Shown: positions 21,040-33,194, numbered from the stretch's first letter. The stretch is 64,000 nt of DNA from Hyposmocoma kahamanoa (GCF_003589595.1 NW_020656077.1:9275202-9339201); one strand, 5' to 3'. Notes: generated from the letters alone by a model not told the origin. Numbers and translations are program-made.

Positions 21040-21725
21040 TCCAAACCAACCATTGGGCCAAACAGAAAAAAAACACAATAGGTTGGTGCTACGCTTGAAC
21101 AAGAAGAACAATATACAAGAAAGCTAATCAATGCATTGTATATATAGATTGTTTATGTATTGATATAGTTATGTATTATATAATTACGTTATATATCATA
21201 ACATAGTTATTTATAAATTTTTATTTCTTTGTGCATTATTCGTATTTAAGTCCGCCATTTGTACTACTTCGTGTACAACAAAGTTTAAATAAATAAAAAA
21301 TAATCATCTCGCGTCCTGCAACCCACGCACTGTTACTTTATATGAATAAAATAAGAATAGGCGCAGAAAATTTGACACACATCCGACGTCGACAAGCGCC
21401 CGATGGCGACTGTTAGACCTCAATTTGCAAATTTTGGGATACGTGTAAACTTAATATTAATAGTTGAAAACCAAAATTTAGCAGGTTCTCTGGATCTAAA
21501 GGGAAATATCTCCGTATAAAAATTATATACATAGTTACATATTTTATTAAATAATTTGATTTTAAGATGTATAGAGTACTTCCTACCGTGTAACACATAA
21601 GCTCATTCTTTAGACAATATGGTTATGTGTACAATATATTTTTTGTAAGACCGAACCATTTGAACTGTCAAAACAGTTTTTCCCGTTTCTCCTCCGGTGA
21701 CTCACCTTACACATGGTTTTTAATA
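21040..21725. other. No gene recognised
   Basis: AT-rich DNA between two elements. The frame at 21413-21598 (-) is anonymous. Confidence 0.4.
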
Positions 21726-21733
21726 GATGTACC

Positions 21734-22095
21734 CTTAGAATAATAACGCATAGAATGATAGTTTCATATCAAACGAACTGTCACAAGTGAGGCAAAAATC
21801 AAATTCATGTAGGTTAGTTTTATTAGTAGGTTAATTTTCGGTTTTAGTGAATATTTACATAAAAATACAAGTTGAAACGCGTTACTTCCTTGTGGAATGT
21901 GATGTTAGTATCTATTTTATGTTTGTCTGACGTATTTTTACACTCATTTCGTCTTTTGTAGCTAAAATTCTTGATCTGTTCGCGGTGCAAGTTGACCTTG
22001 AGCACTGAAGACCCGCCCGCTCGTGTAGACTTCTTCAATTCAATTTGCCTCACTTAGCGTGTGCGGACTAGGTTTCTATGCGTTATTATTCTAAA
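21734..22095 (-). mobile_element. P-type MITE, copy 2
   Basis: The ends CTTAGAATAATAACGCATAG and CTATGCGTTATTATTCTAA are inverted, and GATGTACC is duplicated exactly at 21726-21733 and 22096-22103. The THAP-like frame is on the - strand and has lost about 10 bp around its start codon relative to the other copies. What remains begins at NECKNTSDKH inside a longer frame (21844-22053). Confidence 0.85.
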
Positions 22096-22103
22096 GATGT
22101 ACC

Positions 22104-23180
22104 TATATTTAAATTGCATATCGATGCTATGTCTAACATCGTTAACTTTGTATCTTTATATATAGTACAAAAATTGAATGGGTATATTGTTTGCAAGAAA
22201 TATATTTGGAGTTGAACTACTATTGTAATATGGTGACAATTTTTATTTTGTATACAAAATTACAGCACAAAGAAATTAGTAAATTTTTTCTTAGTTATCG
22301 ATATTGTACGCATTACAAGTTTTAAATATTTAGTTTTACAAAAGACACTTTTCAAACAGGAATTAAGTGTAAGAGAATTTTATTCATCTTCGATATAGAT
22401 ACGATCTATTATTAAATCTTGCACGTAAATTGATTGCAATCACGTCGTCGTAATAATAGTTTTACACTGCAGTATGTTGGATATACACATGGACACCGTA
22501 ACGGAGATGTGGACGCCTATTAACACCAAAATTCTTGAAATATCACAAGATGATATTGTTTTAAATTTATTACTTTTTTACCACCGCTAATGCTCTATAA
22601 ACTCCCCAATCCACTCGAATTCGAAATGAAAAATGGAGCAAGTACAATTCAAAAATCGGGCACGACACCCGCTAATCGCGGAGGCCGGATTACACGAAAA
22701 CTACCAACATAACGAGGCCTATTGTAGTAAGTCCTGAATTGTATTGATGGGTACATTTTTCTCTGGTCGTGTGAAGTTTCGGGAAGATCCCATTAGGGAG
22801 GCGCTACACGAGGGTCGATAAGGATGAAGTGACACCATTAATCAGGAAGTCCTCGATTCATTAGCGCGAGCTACGAGCATCTATTTGTCATACCAAGATG
22901 TGTGGCCATAAGCTGATAAGGAGCAAATTGCTCTACTCGTGATTGTGTTATGTTTTTGGAAGGGCCTCCAGCATTTGGTTAGGTGCATAATAACTTATAG
23001 TCTGTCTTTTTTTAAGATGGAGTTAAATGACATTTGTAGGGTTGCTAGTTTTCATAAAATTTTAAATAGTTATGTAGTTGTTGTAGTTTTATCGATAGAT
23101 TGTGAAAGAAGATAAAACTTTGCCAAAAATGACTGAATTGTGACTCTTACGGCGTTCTAATGATTACTATTGCGTTATTG
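22104..23180. other. Intergenic or intronic DNA, no gene recognised
   Basis: 22.62-22.97 kb is less AT-rich than its surroundings but closed in all frames beyond short lengths. Nothing can be named. Confidence 0.4.
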
Positions 23181-23188
23181 CCTTCTGT

Positions 23189-23474
23189 CATTGACTTACA
23201 AATAAATGGACAACGGGTCTAATACAAAAACCACGAAAAAAATGTCCCAAGTCAACCTATTTAAACGTAGTGACACGTAAAGGAATATGAAAAAGCTAAA
23301 ACGTTGAATTTAAATTGTAATGTCATCGCAGTACAGTCTAATTTTGCTTGCTTCGCTGTCAGTCGAACAAACGAAGACTAAAGCGGGAATGATGCTCTGT
23401 ATACGATTTTAACGCCCTATAAGTTCGGACACTTTTTAGCGCGGACCCGACGTCCATATAATTGTAAGTCAATG
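23189..23474 (+). mobile_element. MITE family A, copy 2
   Basis: CATTGACTTACAAATAAATG begins it and TTGTAAGTCAATG ends it. CCTTCTGT is duplicated exactly at 23181-23188 and 23475-23482. Confidence 0.95.
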
Positions 23475-23482
23475 CCTTCTGT

Positions 23483-24955
23483 ATTCTTATTTTGACAGTT
23501 GGCCTACTCGTATCGATATCAATTTTGATTCATGTAAATTTTAACAAGAATAACCGGATTTGATTATATATATTGAAATTAATTTAAAAACTTTTAAATA
23601 TGTCTCCTCTTTGTATTTTTCATAAACATAGTTCTTGTCATAAATACAGTGTATGACTGTATGAACTTACAAAAATTGACAATTTAAATGAACTTATGCT
23701 CAATAATTGGATGAATAATGGGTCGAGGATGATTCAAATGAAACCATTGACAGCAATCACTGCTCGCTTAATACTGTTGCGCAATGAACAGTTATTTTAC
23801 TCCGTCTTCAAAAAAGACAGACTCGTCTTAAGTTTGTTTTTTATATCGACACGTTTCATAAAAGACAGACAAAAAGTTAAATAAAAGTCGAACTGTCGAA
23901 AAATCTGTATGCAGCTTTCCAACAAGTTGTTGACACCAACCCCTTAGTGAATAATCTTAACCCCTTTCTCAAAGAACGCGAAACTCTTGACACAAAGAGA
24001 TATTCGTTTACTGTGCAGGCTCCCGTAGCGTTAGAACAATGCTTGAAGAGACAAAGTGACATTTCATTTATTTCGACTTTTTAGGTTTTCGCGATTGTTA
24101 CATATTGAATATAAAACTGCACACATAAAAAGTGTCTGGGGATCATGTACGTTTTTGCAATCTTTTTTAATTGCTGACAATCATGCCTTTTAATTAATTT
24201 CTTAATGCATGGCAGAATGTCAAACCTTTCGTTACACCATAAATCAGCATAAAGCGCACATACCAAATAAGTATAAATATATTTCTCAACCAAAATATAA
24301 CCTATAATCTACCAACCGGCGACTCAATAATTTCTACCTTATGTTACCATGGCGCAACGGTGACCACTAACACCCTTTCACCTTGCGTCATGTTAAAAGT
24401 CCAATGGATTTTTTGGTCAATTTTAATTTTAAATTTAAATTATAAAATTAACCAATAAAACTCATCGTTTAGTTAAGAGCAAACACGTGCTCGATTCCTA
24501 AACACTTTTGACGTATGAAATTTACTTTTTCGAACTTGTGTCTCGGCCCCCTTAGGCCAATGTCACGTCGTTGGTTTATTATTATGGTTGGTTTGTTTGA
24601 GAAAATAGTTTTATTATATTTTTATTGAAGATCATGATGTTCTTACCACAATGACATTCATTTAAAAAGATAGGAGTATAGAATACTCCATAGTTTGTTG
24701 TTATTAAACACGACGTGTTCGCCTCAACGTGGCCACCAGCACTTATAATAACTGAGCTCTCTATGTGCAGATCTTTTGATTGAGGTTTGAACAGCCATTG
24801 AGAACTTATGAAAGTTTCTTCATATACATTTATACCAGATTATATATTTGGCAGATAATTTACAAAAAGAAATAGCTTCAGATTTTGACTGAATTAAAAA
24901 GTTAATAACCGGAAAAAGAGTTATGTAATTAATTTATATTTATATAAAAGAAGAA
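23483..24955. other. No gene recognised
   Basis: AT-rich DNA. TTAGGTTTTCGCGATTGTTA at about 24082-24101 recurs inverted near 53090-53115 and in part at 46535-46550, so it belongs to an unclassified dispersed repeat. Confidence 0.4.
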
Positions 24956-25202
24956 CATTGAACAATGAAACTATTTTTCCAGATTTGTTTTTTTCAAACA
25001 AACCACGTTTCGGGCCCTTTACAGGTCCCATGGTCACGGTTGACTGAACACCTAAGAATATCAAATGTTTGTTAACTTGCTTGGCATATTGTTAAGGAGT
25101 CAAATGTTATGAAAACGAGGAAAATAATCAAGTTCGGGTAACAAAACAACAAAGTACGTAGTAGAATTCAAATTGTTATAGATGACAATATTAAACCTAA
25201 TA

Positions 25203-25440
25203 ATTATTAGACATGGAAATTTGTTATAAAGTTACGCCCTGTTTGACTTATAAGAATGGAAAGTGGTAAGAAGTTGGGAGTTTAAAAGCTCACCTGTGAC
25301 ACATGTAACAGTGTATATATAGGTCAAACAGGGCGTCACTTTATAACTAACACTATGGAAATTTGTATTCAAGTGCTTTCGGAAATCCGAAAATTGCCCA
25401 TAGATATCTATTAAGAAAACAGTTGAATAAATCTTGTACA
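25203..25440 (+). pseudogene. Penelope-like GIY-YIG nuclease relic with inverted partner
   Basis: The + strand reads KLTCDTCNSVYIGQTGRHFI followed by TNTMEI. This matches the C-x2-C ... YIGQTGR start of the GIY-YIG endonuclease at the C-terminus of Penelope-like retroelements. It soon reaches a stop at about 25405. Upstream, 25213-25252 carries the same stretch on the - strand (SQTGRNFITNF), forming a 30-40-bp inverted arm. Penelope copies are known for inverted and partially duplicated arrangements. No reverse transcriptase was found here. Confidence 0.65.
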
Positions 25441-25444
25441 GAAA

Positions 25445-26960
25445 TTTTATAAAAACTAATATACACGTACCAGCACACTTAACGGAAGTAAAACCAAGTG
25501 AGATTATAAAATAGTAACATTTTTATTTATATAAATTAAAATTAGACATTAAATTAACTTGTTTTAACATCGAGTTAGTACAGCCTTGAGTAAGGCTGAT
25601 CGAAAGGAAGAATCTACGTATTAAATTATGTCAGTTTGTGTTTTTCAATAATGTTAACATGTAAAACTAAATTTAGTACGTCAGCATTAAAAAATACTCA
25701 CACGGTTACATTTAGCGGAACAAAAAAGTAAAATTATAAAATAGTATGTTTATATTTAAATAAATAAGAATTAGACAAAAAGTAGTGATTCAATTACCAT
25801 ATTTTAATATGTACGGTTTAACAAAACCTTTATTGATAAAAATCGAAATAAACTAAATGTTTTTTTTAAGATTTTGTAACAAAACAGAAATTTATCAAAT
25901 CAAATCATTTGTGTAAAAGGTCTTATGTAACATTGTTGTGTCAATACGTATTGCCAATTTTATGGCATACAATTTACCTAATGATATTAATAAACAGTAC
26001 AAGTATTAGTTTTAATTACAAAATGGCAAATTTATACATGTCATTATTTTGCCGTTGTTAACTATTATTCTATTGATTAAATCAAACCTCCGAACCACTC
26101 GGCAAACCTGTATTAGTAGGAAATTAAAACAAAAGAATGAAAAAATTACACTCGACTATTTTCTTATTAGATGTAAAAAGGTAATATAATATGACCGAGT
26201 AGACTTATGAAAAAACACTGCATTATTTTGGGTTTACTGAGAACCCAAAATAATGCATGTTTTGTATGTTCCGCTAAATTTGCTGGTGTATGTATATAGT
26301 ACTGTAGTGTAGGCTCTATGAGCAGAAATACTGGCTGAACGAATATAGGTTTGTGTTTAGAATGATTTAAAAAAAATAAAATGTAAAAAAAGAGCATCTC
26401 GGTTGTTCTAGACGTGGCTTCGATCAGTAAAGATGAAAGAAATATTTATTCATGGAAATATCCCAGTTTTATGTTTAAAAGTACCTTTACGCAAGCCCAA
26501 ATCTATGTTCCCTGCTATAGTACCTACTTAGGTCACTGTATTTTGCACGGATACCTAACTAATTAAATCAACAATTCTCAACAAACACAAAATATTGTGA
26601 CCGACAGTAGTGCCTTCCAAATGTAAACCGAGTACCATTGCTTTGATAAATAATGAATTAAAATTGTTTCTAAATTACTCTGCCCTCGTGGCTTTTTATA
26701 CGAGCGTATCTCGTCGTTGAGTAGAATTTTTTGTATCGGATTTCTAAACATTTTGACATCACTGTGGGGATCGAACAGGGTACAGTCGCAGCGATCGATC
26801 ATTCATAATCTGAGCGTTAAGTCAGAGCTTCCTCTAAAAAAATTACGCTACCAGCTACCGGTGTAGTATATACTCATAAAGGTCGAAGTACACTTAGTTG
26901 TAGCGTATAATTACTTTCACAACACAACGCGCTCTTTACTGGAATCCACATTTTAAACCA
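25445..26960. other. No gene recognised
   Basis: AT-rich DNA. Anonymous frames at 26167-26397 and 26578-26802 (-). A short inverted pair built on CATTATTTTGGGTTTACTGA / GAACCCAAAATAATGCATG occurs at 26220-26257. Confidence 0.4.
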
Positions 26961-26968
26961 ATTTGAAG

Positions 26969-27208
26969 CAGTAGAGTTCGTCCGGAGAAGTAAGTATCTA
27001 TCACCGTAACTCTTTCTGCCGAAAAGTAATGTAAGTTCTTGCGTTTCGGTTTTGAAGGGTAAGGGTGCTGGAGAAATTACGGGCACATGGCACTTGTCAA
27101 CTTATGTTTCAGATCTTTGCCATTTAAAGCTCTGAGTGGCACTTCAACTGGAAAGGCGTCTCGCTTACAACGAGGCGCACGATTATTCGTCTCGTCGCTT
27201 GATATTAG
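26969..27208 (+). mobile_element. A-tailed SINE-like copy 4
   Basis: Runs from GCAGTAGAGTTCGTCC through GTTTTGAAGGGTAAGGGTGC and ATTTAAAGCTCTGAGTGGCA to CGTCGCTTGATATTA in family order. Confidence 0.8.
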
Positions 27209-27457
27209 GAACTTGTCAGCTTATGTGTTAGGGCTGGCGCAGTGACAGTATCCCTCAGACATTAGTACCTCTTTCTGCCGGAAAGTTGCTCATGTCGCTG
27301 TGCGTTCCTATTTTGAAGGACAAAAAGGTAAATTGTCAATTTACGTCTCAAAGTGACGGACGCAGTGGCAGCTGAGTGTCACTGCAACTGTTATGGGTGG
27401 ATGTACCGCTTACCGACATGCGCAGGATTTATTTGTTTCGCTACTTGATATTTAAAA
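27209..27457 (+). mobile_element. A-tailed SINE-like copy 5, rearranged
   Basis: A second family copy directly follows the first in the same orientation, with an internal deletion (CAGTGGCAG joined to CTGAGTGTCACTGCAACTG). Confidence 0.7.
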
Positions 27458-27459
27458 AT

Positions 27460-28065
27460 ACAATGTAGGAAATTATTTATTTACCAGTAGCTGTAGGGTG
27501 CAGGGGATTTTCATTGTAACGGGTATATAAGTACTAAATTTAAATAGCACAAAAATAGATTATTATGACAGCGAGTTGTAAATTGAAAAACAATGTTACT
27601 GTAGAACTATTTTTGTAATTTACGGGAGTCTTTGATTATAACACGATAAATATATAATTAGATAATGAAAATAGAAATACTTATTAAAGTAAGTTAAGTT
27701 GCAATGCCATTACAGGATTTAAGTTGGATCATGTAATAGTAACTTTAAGGCCTTTTTCTGTACCACTTAATGCAATTAATTATATGACTATGACGTCATA
27801 TGAATCACGTGTTGTCTTCGTGAAATTTCTTCCTTTCACTCTAGTATTTATTACCATACACAGTCCACTAGCTACGCTACCACCTTTACTTTGTAACTTT
27901 GTGAAGTATAACGGTCCTGCGTGGGAACACATCTAATCATTCCGCCCGGGCTATGTAACTAGAGCGTGTTCCAGCTGTTGCCACTACCTTCTCCAGCACT
28001 ATACTACAATGAGTTCCAGTGCTGTATAACTGTGTTACAATGTCGTGTTCTTTGACAGACCACCG
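27460..28065. other. No gene recognised
   Basis: Anonymous 70-codon frame at 27724-27936. No domain seen. Confidence 0.4.
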
Positions 28066-28072
28066 AAGATTC

Positions 28073-28220
28073 TTTTTATGATGCCTGTTGACAGAACTAA
28101 CAAGTCGTGCGCCTGGTTTTAAGCTACACGACTATGATTAACAGTTGTAATGCCTATCGGAACTTCAAATCGCAAAGACCTGAGGGACACTTCCACTGCG
28201 CACCAGAGACATAAGTTATT
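28073..28220 (-). mobile_element. A-tailed SINE-like copy 6 (fragment)
   Basis: AACAAGTCGTGCGCCTGG and CGCAAAGACCTGAGGGACAC in the reverse orientation of the family. Confidence 0.7.
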
Positions 28221-28221
28221 A

Positions 28222-28840
28222 ACAGCAGAGCAACTTGTGAAAGCGTTCGTCCAAGGAAGTACTGCCACCTTACCAAGTTCTGCCGCCAAGCCGTAATGTG
28301 ACCATTACTGCATTCCGGTTTCGAAGGGTAAATTCAAATTCAAATTCAAAAAGTTTATTTCAGACATAGTCCATATTAGTGTTAGTTACAAAAAAATTCT
28401 TACAACCTATGTTAGTACTAAATTTGCGAAATATTACAGTAAGTTATAAATTAAACCCCTGGAACCCATGTGGACTGAGTTCCAGTGCTTCCACAATTCA
28501 CTGACAGGGTTCTCCCAGATCAAACGAACTAGGCTATTGGAACTGCCACGCACGCGACGCATCAGGGAGGCAGTTCTCTTCCGAATAATCGCGCTGAAGC
28601 TATCAATACGCGCGTCCGCGAACATACCTGATGCGCTGCAAAATCGTGGCAGCCCCAATAGCATCCTAAAACCATTATTGTATTGTAAAGGTGCTTGTGA
28701 AATTACAGGCACATGGGACTTGTCAACTTATGTCTCAGAGTGAGGGGCGCAGTGGCAGTGCCCATAAGATCTTTACGACTTGAAGCTCTAGCACACGACA
28801 TTCTTGTCCCGTCATTTGACATTACAGAACAAAATATAAA
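28222..28840 (+). mobile_element. A-tailed SINE-like copy 7, split by a LINE
   Basis: The 5' part (GTTCGTCCAAGGAAGTACTG to CCGGTTTCGAAGGGTAA, 28222-28331) continues at about 28685 (AAGGTGCTTGTGAAATTACA to CCCGTCATTTGACATTACAG). These are adjacent in unbroken copies. The intervening sequence is a separate LINE fragment. Confidence 0.8.
28332..28684 (-). pseudogene. LINE ORF2 C-terminus inserted in a SINE
   Basis: The - strand frame (within 28434-28712) reads YNNGFRMLLGLPRFCSASGM, then FADARIDSFSAIIRKRTASL and MRRVRGSSNSLVRLI, the C-terminal pattern of CR1/jockey-type LINE proteins. The 3' end shows a tandem (GAATTT)n tail, seen on + as repeated AAATTC at 28331-28351. It is 5'-truncated. Confidence 0.75.
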
Positions 28841-28849
28841 AAAAGAAAG

Positions 28850-29095
28850 TTGACAAGTTTTTTTTATAATACTAAGTGACGGAACGAACAAGCCGTTTGC
28901 CTGGTGGTAAGCGACATGCCTGTCCTTAAATGACAAAGATCTGAGGGGCACTGCCACTGCGCCCGATACCCTGAGACGTAAGTTGACAAGTCACTTGTGC
29001 CTGTAATTTCTGCAGCATCCTTACCCTTCAAAACCGGAACGCAGTAATGCTCACACTACTGCTTGGCGGCGGCACTTCCCTGGGCAAACTAAAGT
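28850..29095 (-). mobile_element. A-tailed SINE-like copy 8
   Basis: Starts on + with a T run, then AAGTGACGGAACGAACAAG and the family blocks through CAAAACCGGAACGCAGTAAT to CACTTCCCTGGGCAAACT. It stands tail to tail with copy 7. Confidence 0.85.
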
Positions 29096-29143
29096 TGAAG
29101 GAAAATCTTTTCGTTGAATAATATATGCAATCTACATAGGTAC

Positions 29144-29429
29144 CATTGACTTACAAATAAATGGACGACGGGTCTAATACAAAAACCACGAAAAAAATGT
29201 CCCAAGTCAACCTATTTAAACGTAGTGACATGTAAAGCAATATGAAAAAGCTAAAACGTTGAATTGAAATTGTAATGTCATCGCAGTACTGTCTAATTTT
29301 GCTTGCTTCGCTGTCAGTCGAACAAACGAAGACTAAAGCGTGAATGACGCTCTGTATACGATTTTAACGCCCTATAAGTTCGGACACTTTTTAGCGCGGA
29401 CCCGACGTCCATATAATTGTAAGTCAAAG
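29144..29429 (+). mobile_element. MITE family A, copy 3
   Basis: ATAGGTAC is duplicated exactly at 29136-29143 and 29430-29437. The right terminus is CAAAG instead of CAATG. Confidence 0.95.
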
Positions 29430-29437
29430 ATAGGTAC

Positions 29438-30368
29438 GTATTCTTTTTAGTGGCACATAGAAATCAAAGACTAACAGTGTCGCAGAGCGCTTGTTTATAC
29501 GATTAGTTACATATTAGTAGCGCATTTAAAATAACAAGACGCGATCCATAAGTGTAGACTTCATAAACACGTTTCGCTACCAAGCCCGACAAAGAACAAA
29601 ACTGTTTTAACAGAATAGAGCGTTTCTAGATAATGAGGAGAGAGATATTAATGACACGACCATCGACGATGTTACCCCGAAACAGAATCGCTTTTGAACG
29701 AAAAAATAGGTTGGAGATTTAAATTTCGGACTAAAGGGTTTTGCCGCGCCACGGGCGCCGTTTGTGCGCTGGCCACACAAAAAAAAACGTTAAAGCAGAA
29801 AAAAGTGTAAAACGGCCCACAAAATAGACATAATTTATACTTGAATTAACGACCGCATTGTGTGCTTTCGTTGTAATTTTTATTTATGATTGTTTACCCA
29901 ATTTTATGTTTTAATAGAACTATATTTATGGGTGGTTGCTTTGGTTTTTGTTCCGTGTAGCCTTTTTTCTACTTAATTTATGTATTTGTTCTTGTTTACG
30001 TTATGAAGTAAACTTCAACTGTTTGACGCATAAATGTTTCCGTTAATTCAAAACTAGAAAACACATGCAACTACGGAAGACGCTATAAACTTCGTTCCAC
30101 CATAAAATTCCCATCACAATCTAAATTGTCGCGTCTTTACTTCTATCATTATCTCATGGGTTTTTATACAAATATCGACAATCTCATATTTTATTACTTT
30201 TTTACTGCCGAAAGAATTTCTTCCAAAAGGACGAGAGAAGCCGCATTTTATTAGCGTCACTGGCCAGATTAGGAGATTATAATTCTATATAAATTTATTA
30301 ATGATTAATAATGATATCGAGTTTATGAATACCGAATTGGATCTCGTCTTAGTAATGTTCCACCATTA
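29438..30368. other. No gene recognised
   Basis: AT-rich DNA without supported features. Confidence 0.45.
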
Positions 30369-31019
30369 TTACAAGTTTTTTTTAAAATTAACATGACAAG
30401 GGTACACTGTGTATTTTTTTAATATAAAAAAATAAATTAAGACGTTCATGCGATGTGTCTGGATTAATTTGTGTATTACAAAATTGTGGTTAGATTTAAA
30501 AGGTAGACCCCATTCAATGTAGTAAATGCCTTTGTGTTCTCTGCAAATCATTTTGTCTGATCTCGTTGTAAGAAGAAGACATGGTTCTATTCTTTTTGCT
30601 GAGGAGGTAGTGACAAAAATAAAGGAACACAAATAACTTGATAACAGTTGAAAACCGAAATTGATAACAGAATATACCAATAGCGTAACCAATTGCGAAA
30701 ATATAAGCAATTTTGCTTGGTGTTTTTTTTTAATGGGATAGTATGAGGAAATCCGAAACCAGAGAAGATACAAGGAAACTATCTTAGGAACCATTAAGTC
30801 TTTCTTGTGGAAACAACATTTTCTTTCAAAGTTGTCCTTAAATTTTGTCAATTTTACTAATTTCGTATGACAAAAACATTTGATTAAATTTGACAAACCT
30901 CTGCTGTCCCGATTGTTTTCGTTCCATACAATAACATGATCCTTACATGAAACTGTGTCGATCAGCTCTAAACTATTTTTGATCAATTTGATTTTTATGA
31001 ACAACTCACGCCTGACCAA
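30369..31019 (-). other. Unrecognised 216-codon open frame
   Basis: This is the longest open frame in the window, but it is rich in Lys, Ile, Leu and Phe as expected of AT-rich DNA. It runs through an inverted-repeat element (30713-31150) and out of it. No domain is recognisable. A segment LIDTVSCKDHVIVW has a broken counterpart (LLDTVS then RDPF) in the half-copy near 47.1 kb, so it may descend from an element-encoded protein. I do not call it a gene. Confidence 0.2.
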
Positions 31020-31150
31020 AAAATGGACTATGCCAAAATAGTTTTCATAAAAAAAAAAGTTCCTAAGACAGTTCTTAATCGTAGTCCTTGTGTCTTCTAT
31101 CTATGGTTTAGGATTTCCCCATGCTGTCCCATTTAAAAAAAACACTCTGT
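30713..31150. mobile_element. TIR element with GGGACAGYATGGGGAAATCC-like ends
   Basis: The left part TTTAATGGGATAGTATGAGG plus AAATCCGAAACC is the inverse of the right part GGATTTCCCCATGCTGTCCC plus ATTT. The similarity extends inward past CTTAGGAAC and CTTGTGG. The right half has a diverged copy at 47075-47275. The outer edges GGTG/CACT near a TA would fit a mariner-type MITE, but no clear target duplication was found. Confidence 0.6.
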
Positions 31151-31249
31151 ATACATTTTTCTAAGCGTCAACCATCATATTCCTAACATACTATGCAAGA
31201 GAATAGTGCATGTCCATACAGATTGAGAATTAGCAACTAGGTCACGATA

Positions 31250-31395
31250 AAATTATTATACAATAATATAGATACAGAGATCGAAGAAATGAACAAACAC
31301 ACAAAAAAAATTCCTTCGATCCGGTTGGATTCGAACCAGCGTCTGTCGCCTCGACGTGGCTTCCGCTCTACCATCTAAGCTAAGCTCGAGCCAAC
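31250..31395 (-). mobile_element. tRNA-derived SINE, family 2, copy 2
   Basis: The reverse complement shows the A-box region TAGCTTAGATGGTAGAGC, the B-box GGTTCGAATCC and the shared CGGATCGAAGGAATTTTTTT. The tRNA-like head differs from copy 1 in the anticodon region. A tRNA pseudogene is the alternative. Confidence 0.7.
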
Positions 31396-31399
31396 ACAT

Positions 31400-32940
31400 G
31401 GGATAAATGTTACCTAGAAGGACAAAGGCTAATTTTTGTCACAAAAAATAAATCTTAAAGAGATTGAAATAGAGGACGAAAGTTTGTATGGAGAACCAAT
31501 AAAACTATGAAAATTAGTACCTATAGTACAAAGCCTATGTCAATTAATCTTTATTTCATAGGTAAGTAAATTAGACTTCAAATCGACATACTAATTACTA
31601 ATTAAACTCTACCGTTCATTCGTAAGGCCGGTTCCGCTTGAAAGAATGAGCCAGGGTTGCTCTTTGTAAATAAACATTTGAATACATTTATCATTACAAT
31701 ATTTAGTTTAAATATAGATCGAGACTACCTGCAAGAGCTAACCGGGTCACTACCAGGGATTTTTGTCATCCAAGTACACAGAAGCTTTAATATAAAGTTT
31801 TTGTTTCAGTATAGTTTAAAACCTTATTCATGGCAAATTTTAAATATCATTCGGAATCTTATTATAGAGGCATTACACCTTAAATGAATTTGAGACTTGA
31901 CTTGAATCGTAGATGAACTCACGGGCACCAGCTACTTATTTATATTTAAATTAAACGTATATATATATATTAAGTTACCACCTTGAGAAGCACTACAAAC
32001 TCGTATTACTCTTGCTTCATTTATAATCGCCAGGCCTTCCAAATTTTGTCGCAGAGCGTCTCTCTACCTTGCTCAATCGGAGCATCCTAATATGATAGTT
32101 TTAAAATCCCATAAACTCGGAACGTTAGTGACGACAACGACACCATATCGGATCGTAAACTTTTTATCTCTTCATTTCCTTTTATTTTGGTTTACACCTT
32201 TTGTCCTAACACCTTGAAAAATTCACTACTAAAACAAAGTCTAACATTACAATAAAATAAACCGGTCGTAAAACTTTTACCAAGGGTTCTGTTATCACAG
32301 AATGTATCGAAAATTTGTTGCATAACTTGATTTACCTTCTTAGAATCCTATAGAATTCCCATAGGGTTCAAGTTGAAGAAATTAGTAAACATCGTCCCGT
32401 GAATATAGAAATGAAAAGGATATAAAATTATAACATGTAGTTCTATGGGATTTTCGGCAGGAGTGCTTCAAACTGAAACTGTAGTTGGAGGTGTGAGCTC
32501 TTGGAGGATGTTTTTACTGTAAGTTAAAAAAACCTGTCTCGTGGAATTACATCTATGTGCCAAGTTTTGTTAAAAACGGTTACCGGAAAGTGCGCGAAAT
32601 CGGATTCATCCCCTAGCTTGCCACCCTTAGAGGTGGAATGTTTTGTTCAATTTAAATGGGACTGAGGATTATTTCCAACAACAAAAGAATCATCAAAATC
32701 GGTTCTCAAAAGTTATCGCGTAACATACATGCAAAATCTAAGAAGAAAAAAAGTCGAATGGACCTTTTTTGAGGTCGGTTCAAAATAGGAAATGATGAAA
32801 AGAAGCCCAGAGGCGGCAAAAACCTAACACAATGCTCTTGTAAGGCGTTTATAGATTATCCCAACAAATCGCAATTTATTTTTATTTCTTAATTTACATA
32901 GAACTCCTACTGAGCAACTAACGTTACTTTTTTCAAATTA
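31400..32940. other. No gene recognised; one short dispersed repeat
   Basis: 31697-31760 contains ATAGATCGAGACTACCTGCA followed by AGAGCTAACCGGGT, which recurs with changes at about 56692-56728. The anonymous frame 31657-31887 overlaps it. The rest is AT-rich. Confidence 0.4.
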
Positions 32941-32948
32941 ACGCTAAA

Positions 32949-33194
32949 ATAATAATAATAATAATAACGTACACACTCAACATAGCCCCGCACTAGGGAA
33001 ACCCTGTGTCGCGGGTGCCATGGACACACATAGACAACCACAAATTACACCCAAACTCACGAGAGAAATAAATGAAATAATAAAATAGAAAATAAATAAA
33101 ATAGGCCATACAAATATTTCTCCCGGCCCGGGAATCGAACCTGGGACCTCTGCGTTGCAGTCCGGCATGGTAACCGTTCGGCCACAGAGGCAGT
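32949..33194 (-). mobile_element. tRNA-derived SINE, family 1, copy 4
   Basis: Full family order on - with an (AAT)n tail at 32949-32967. An A/T-rich stretch of about 35 bases at 33072-33103 interrupts the body after CGAGAGAAATAAATG, probably by slippage. Confidence 0.9.

Noticed and set aside
24985..25080. Hammerhead ribozyme (CGAAAC-type core near GGGCCCGAAACGTG on -)
   Set aside because: The second conserved core CTGATGA is absent at a workable distance, so the fold cannot be supported.
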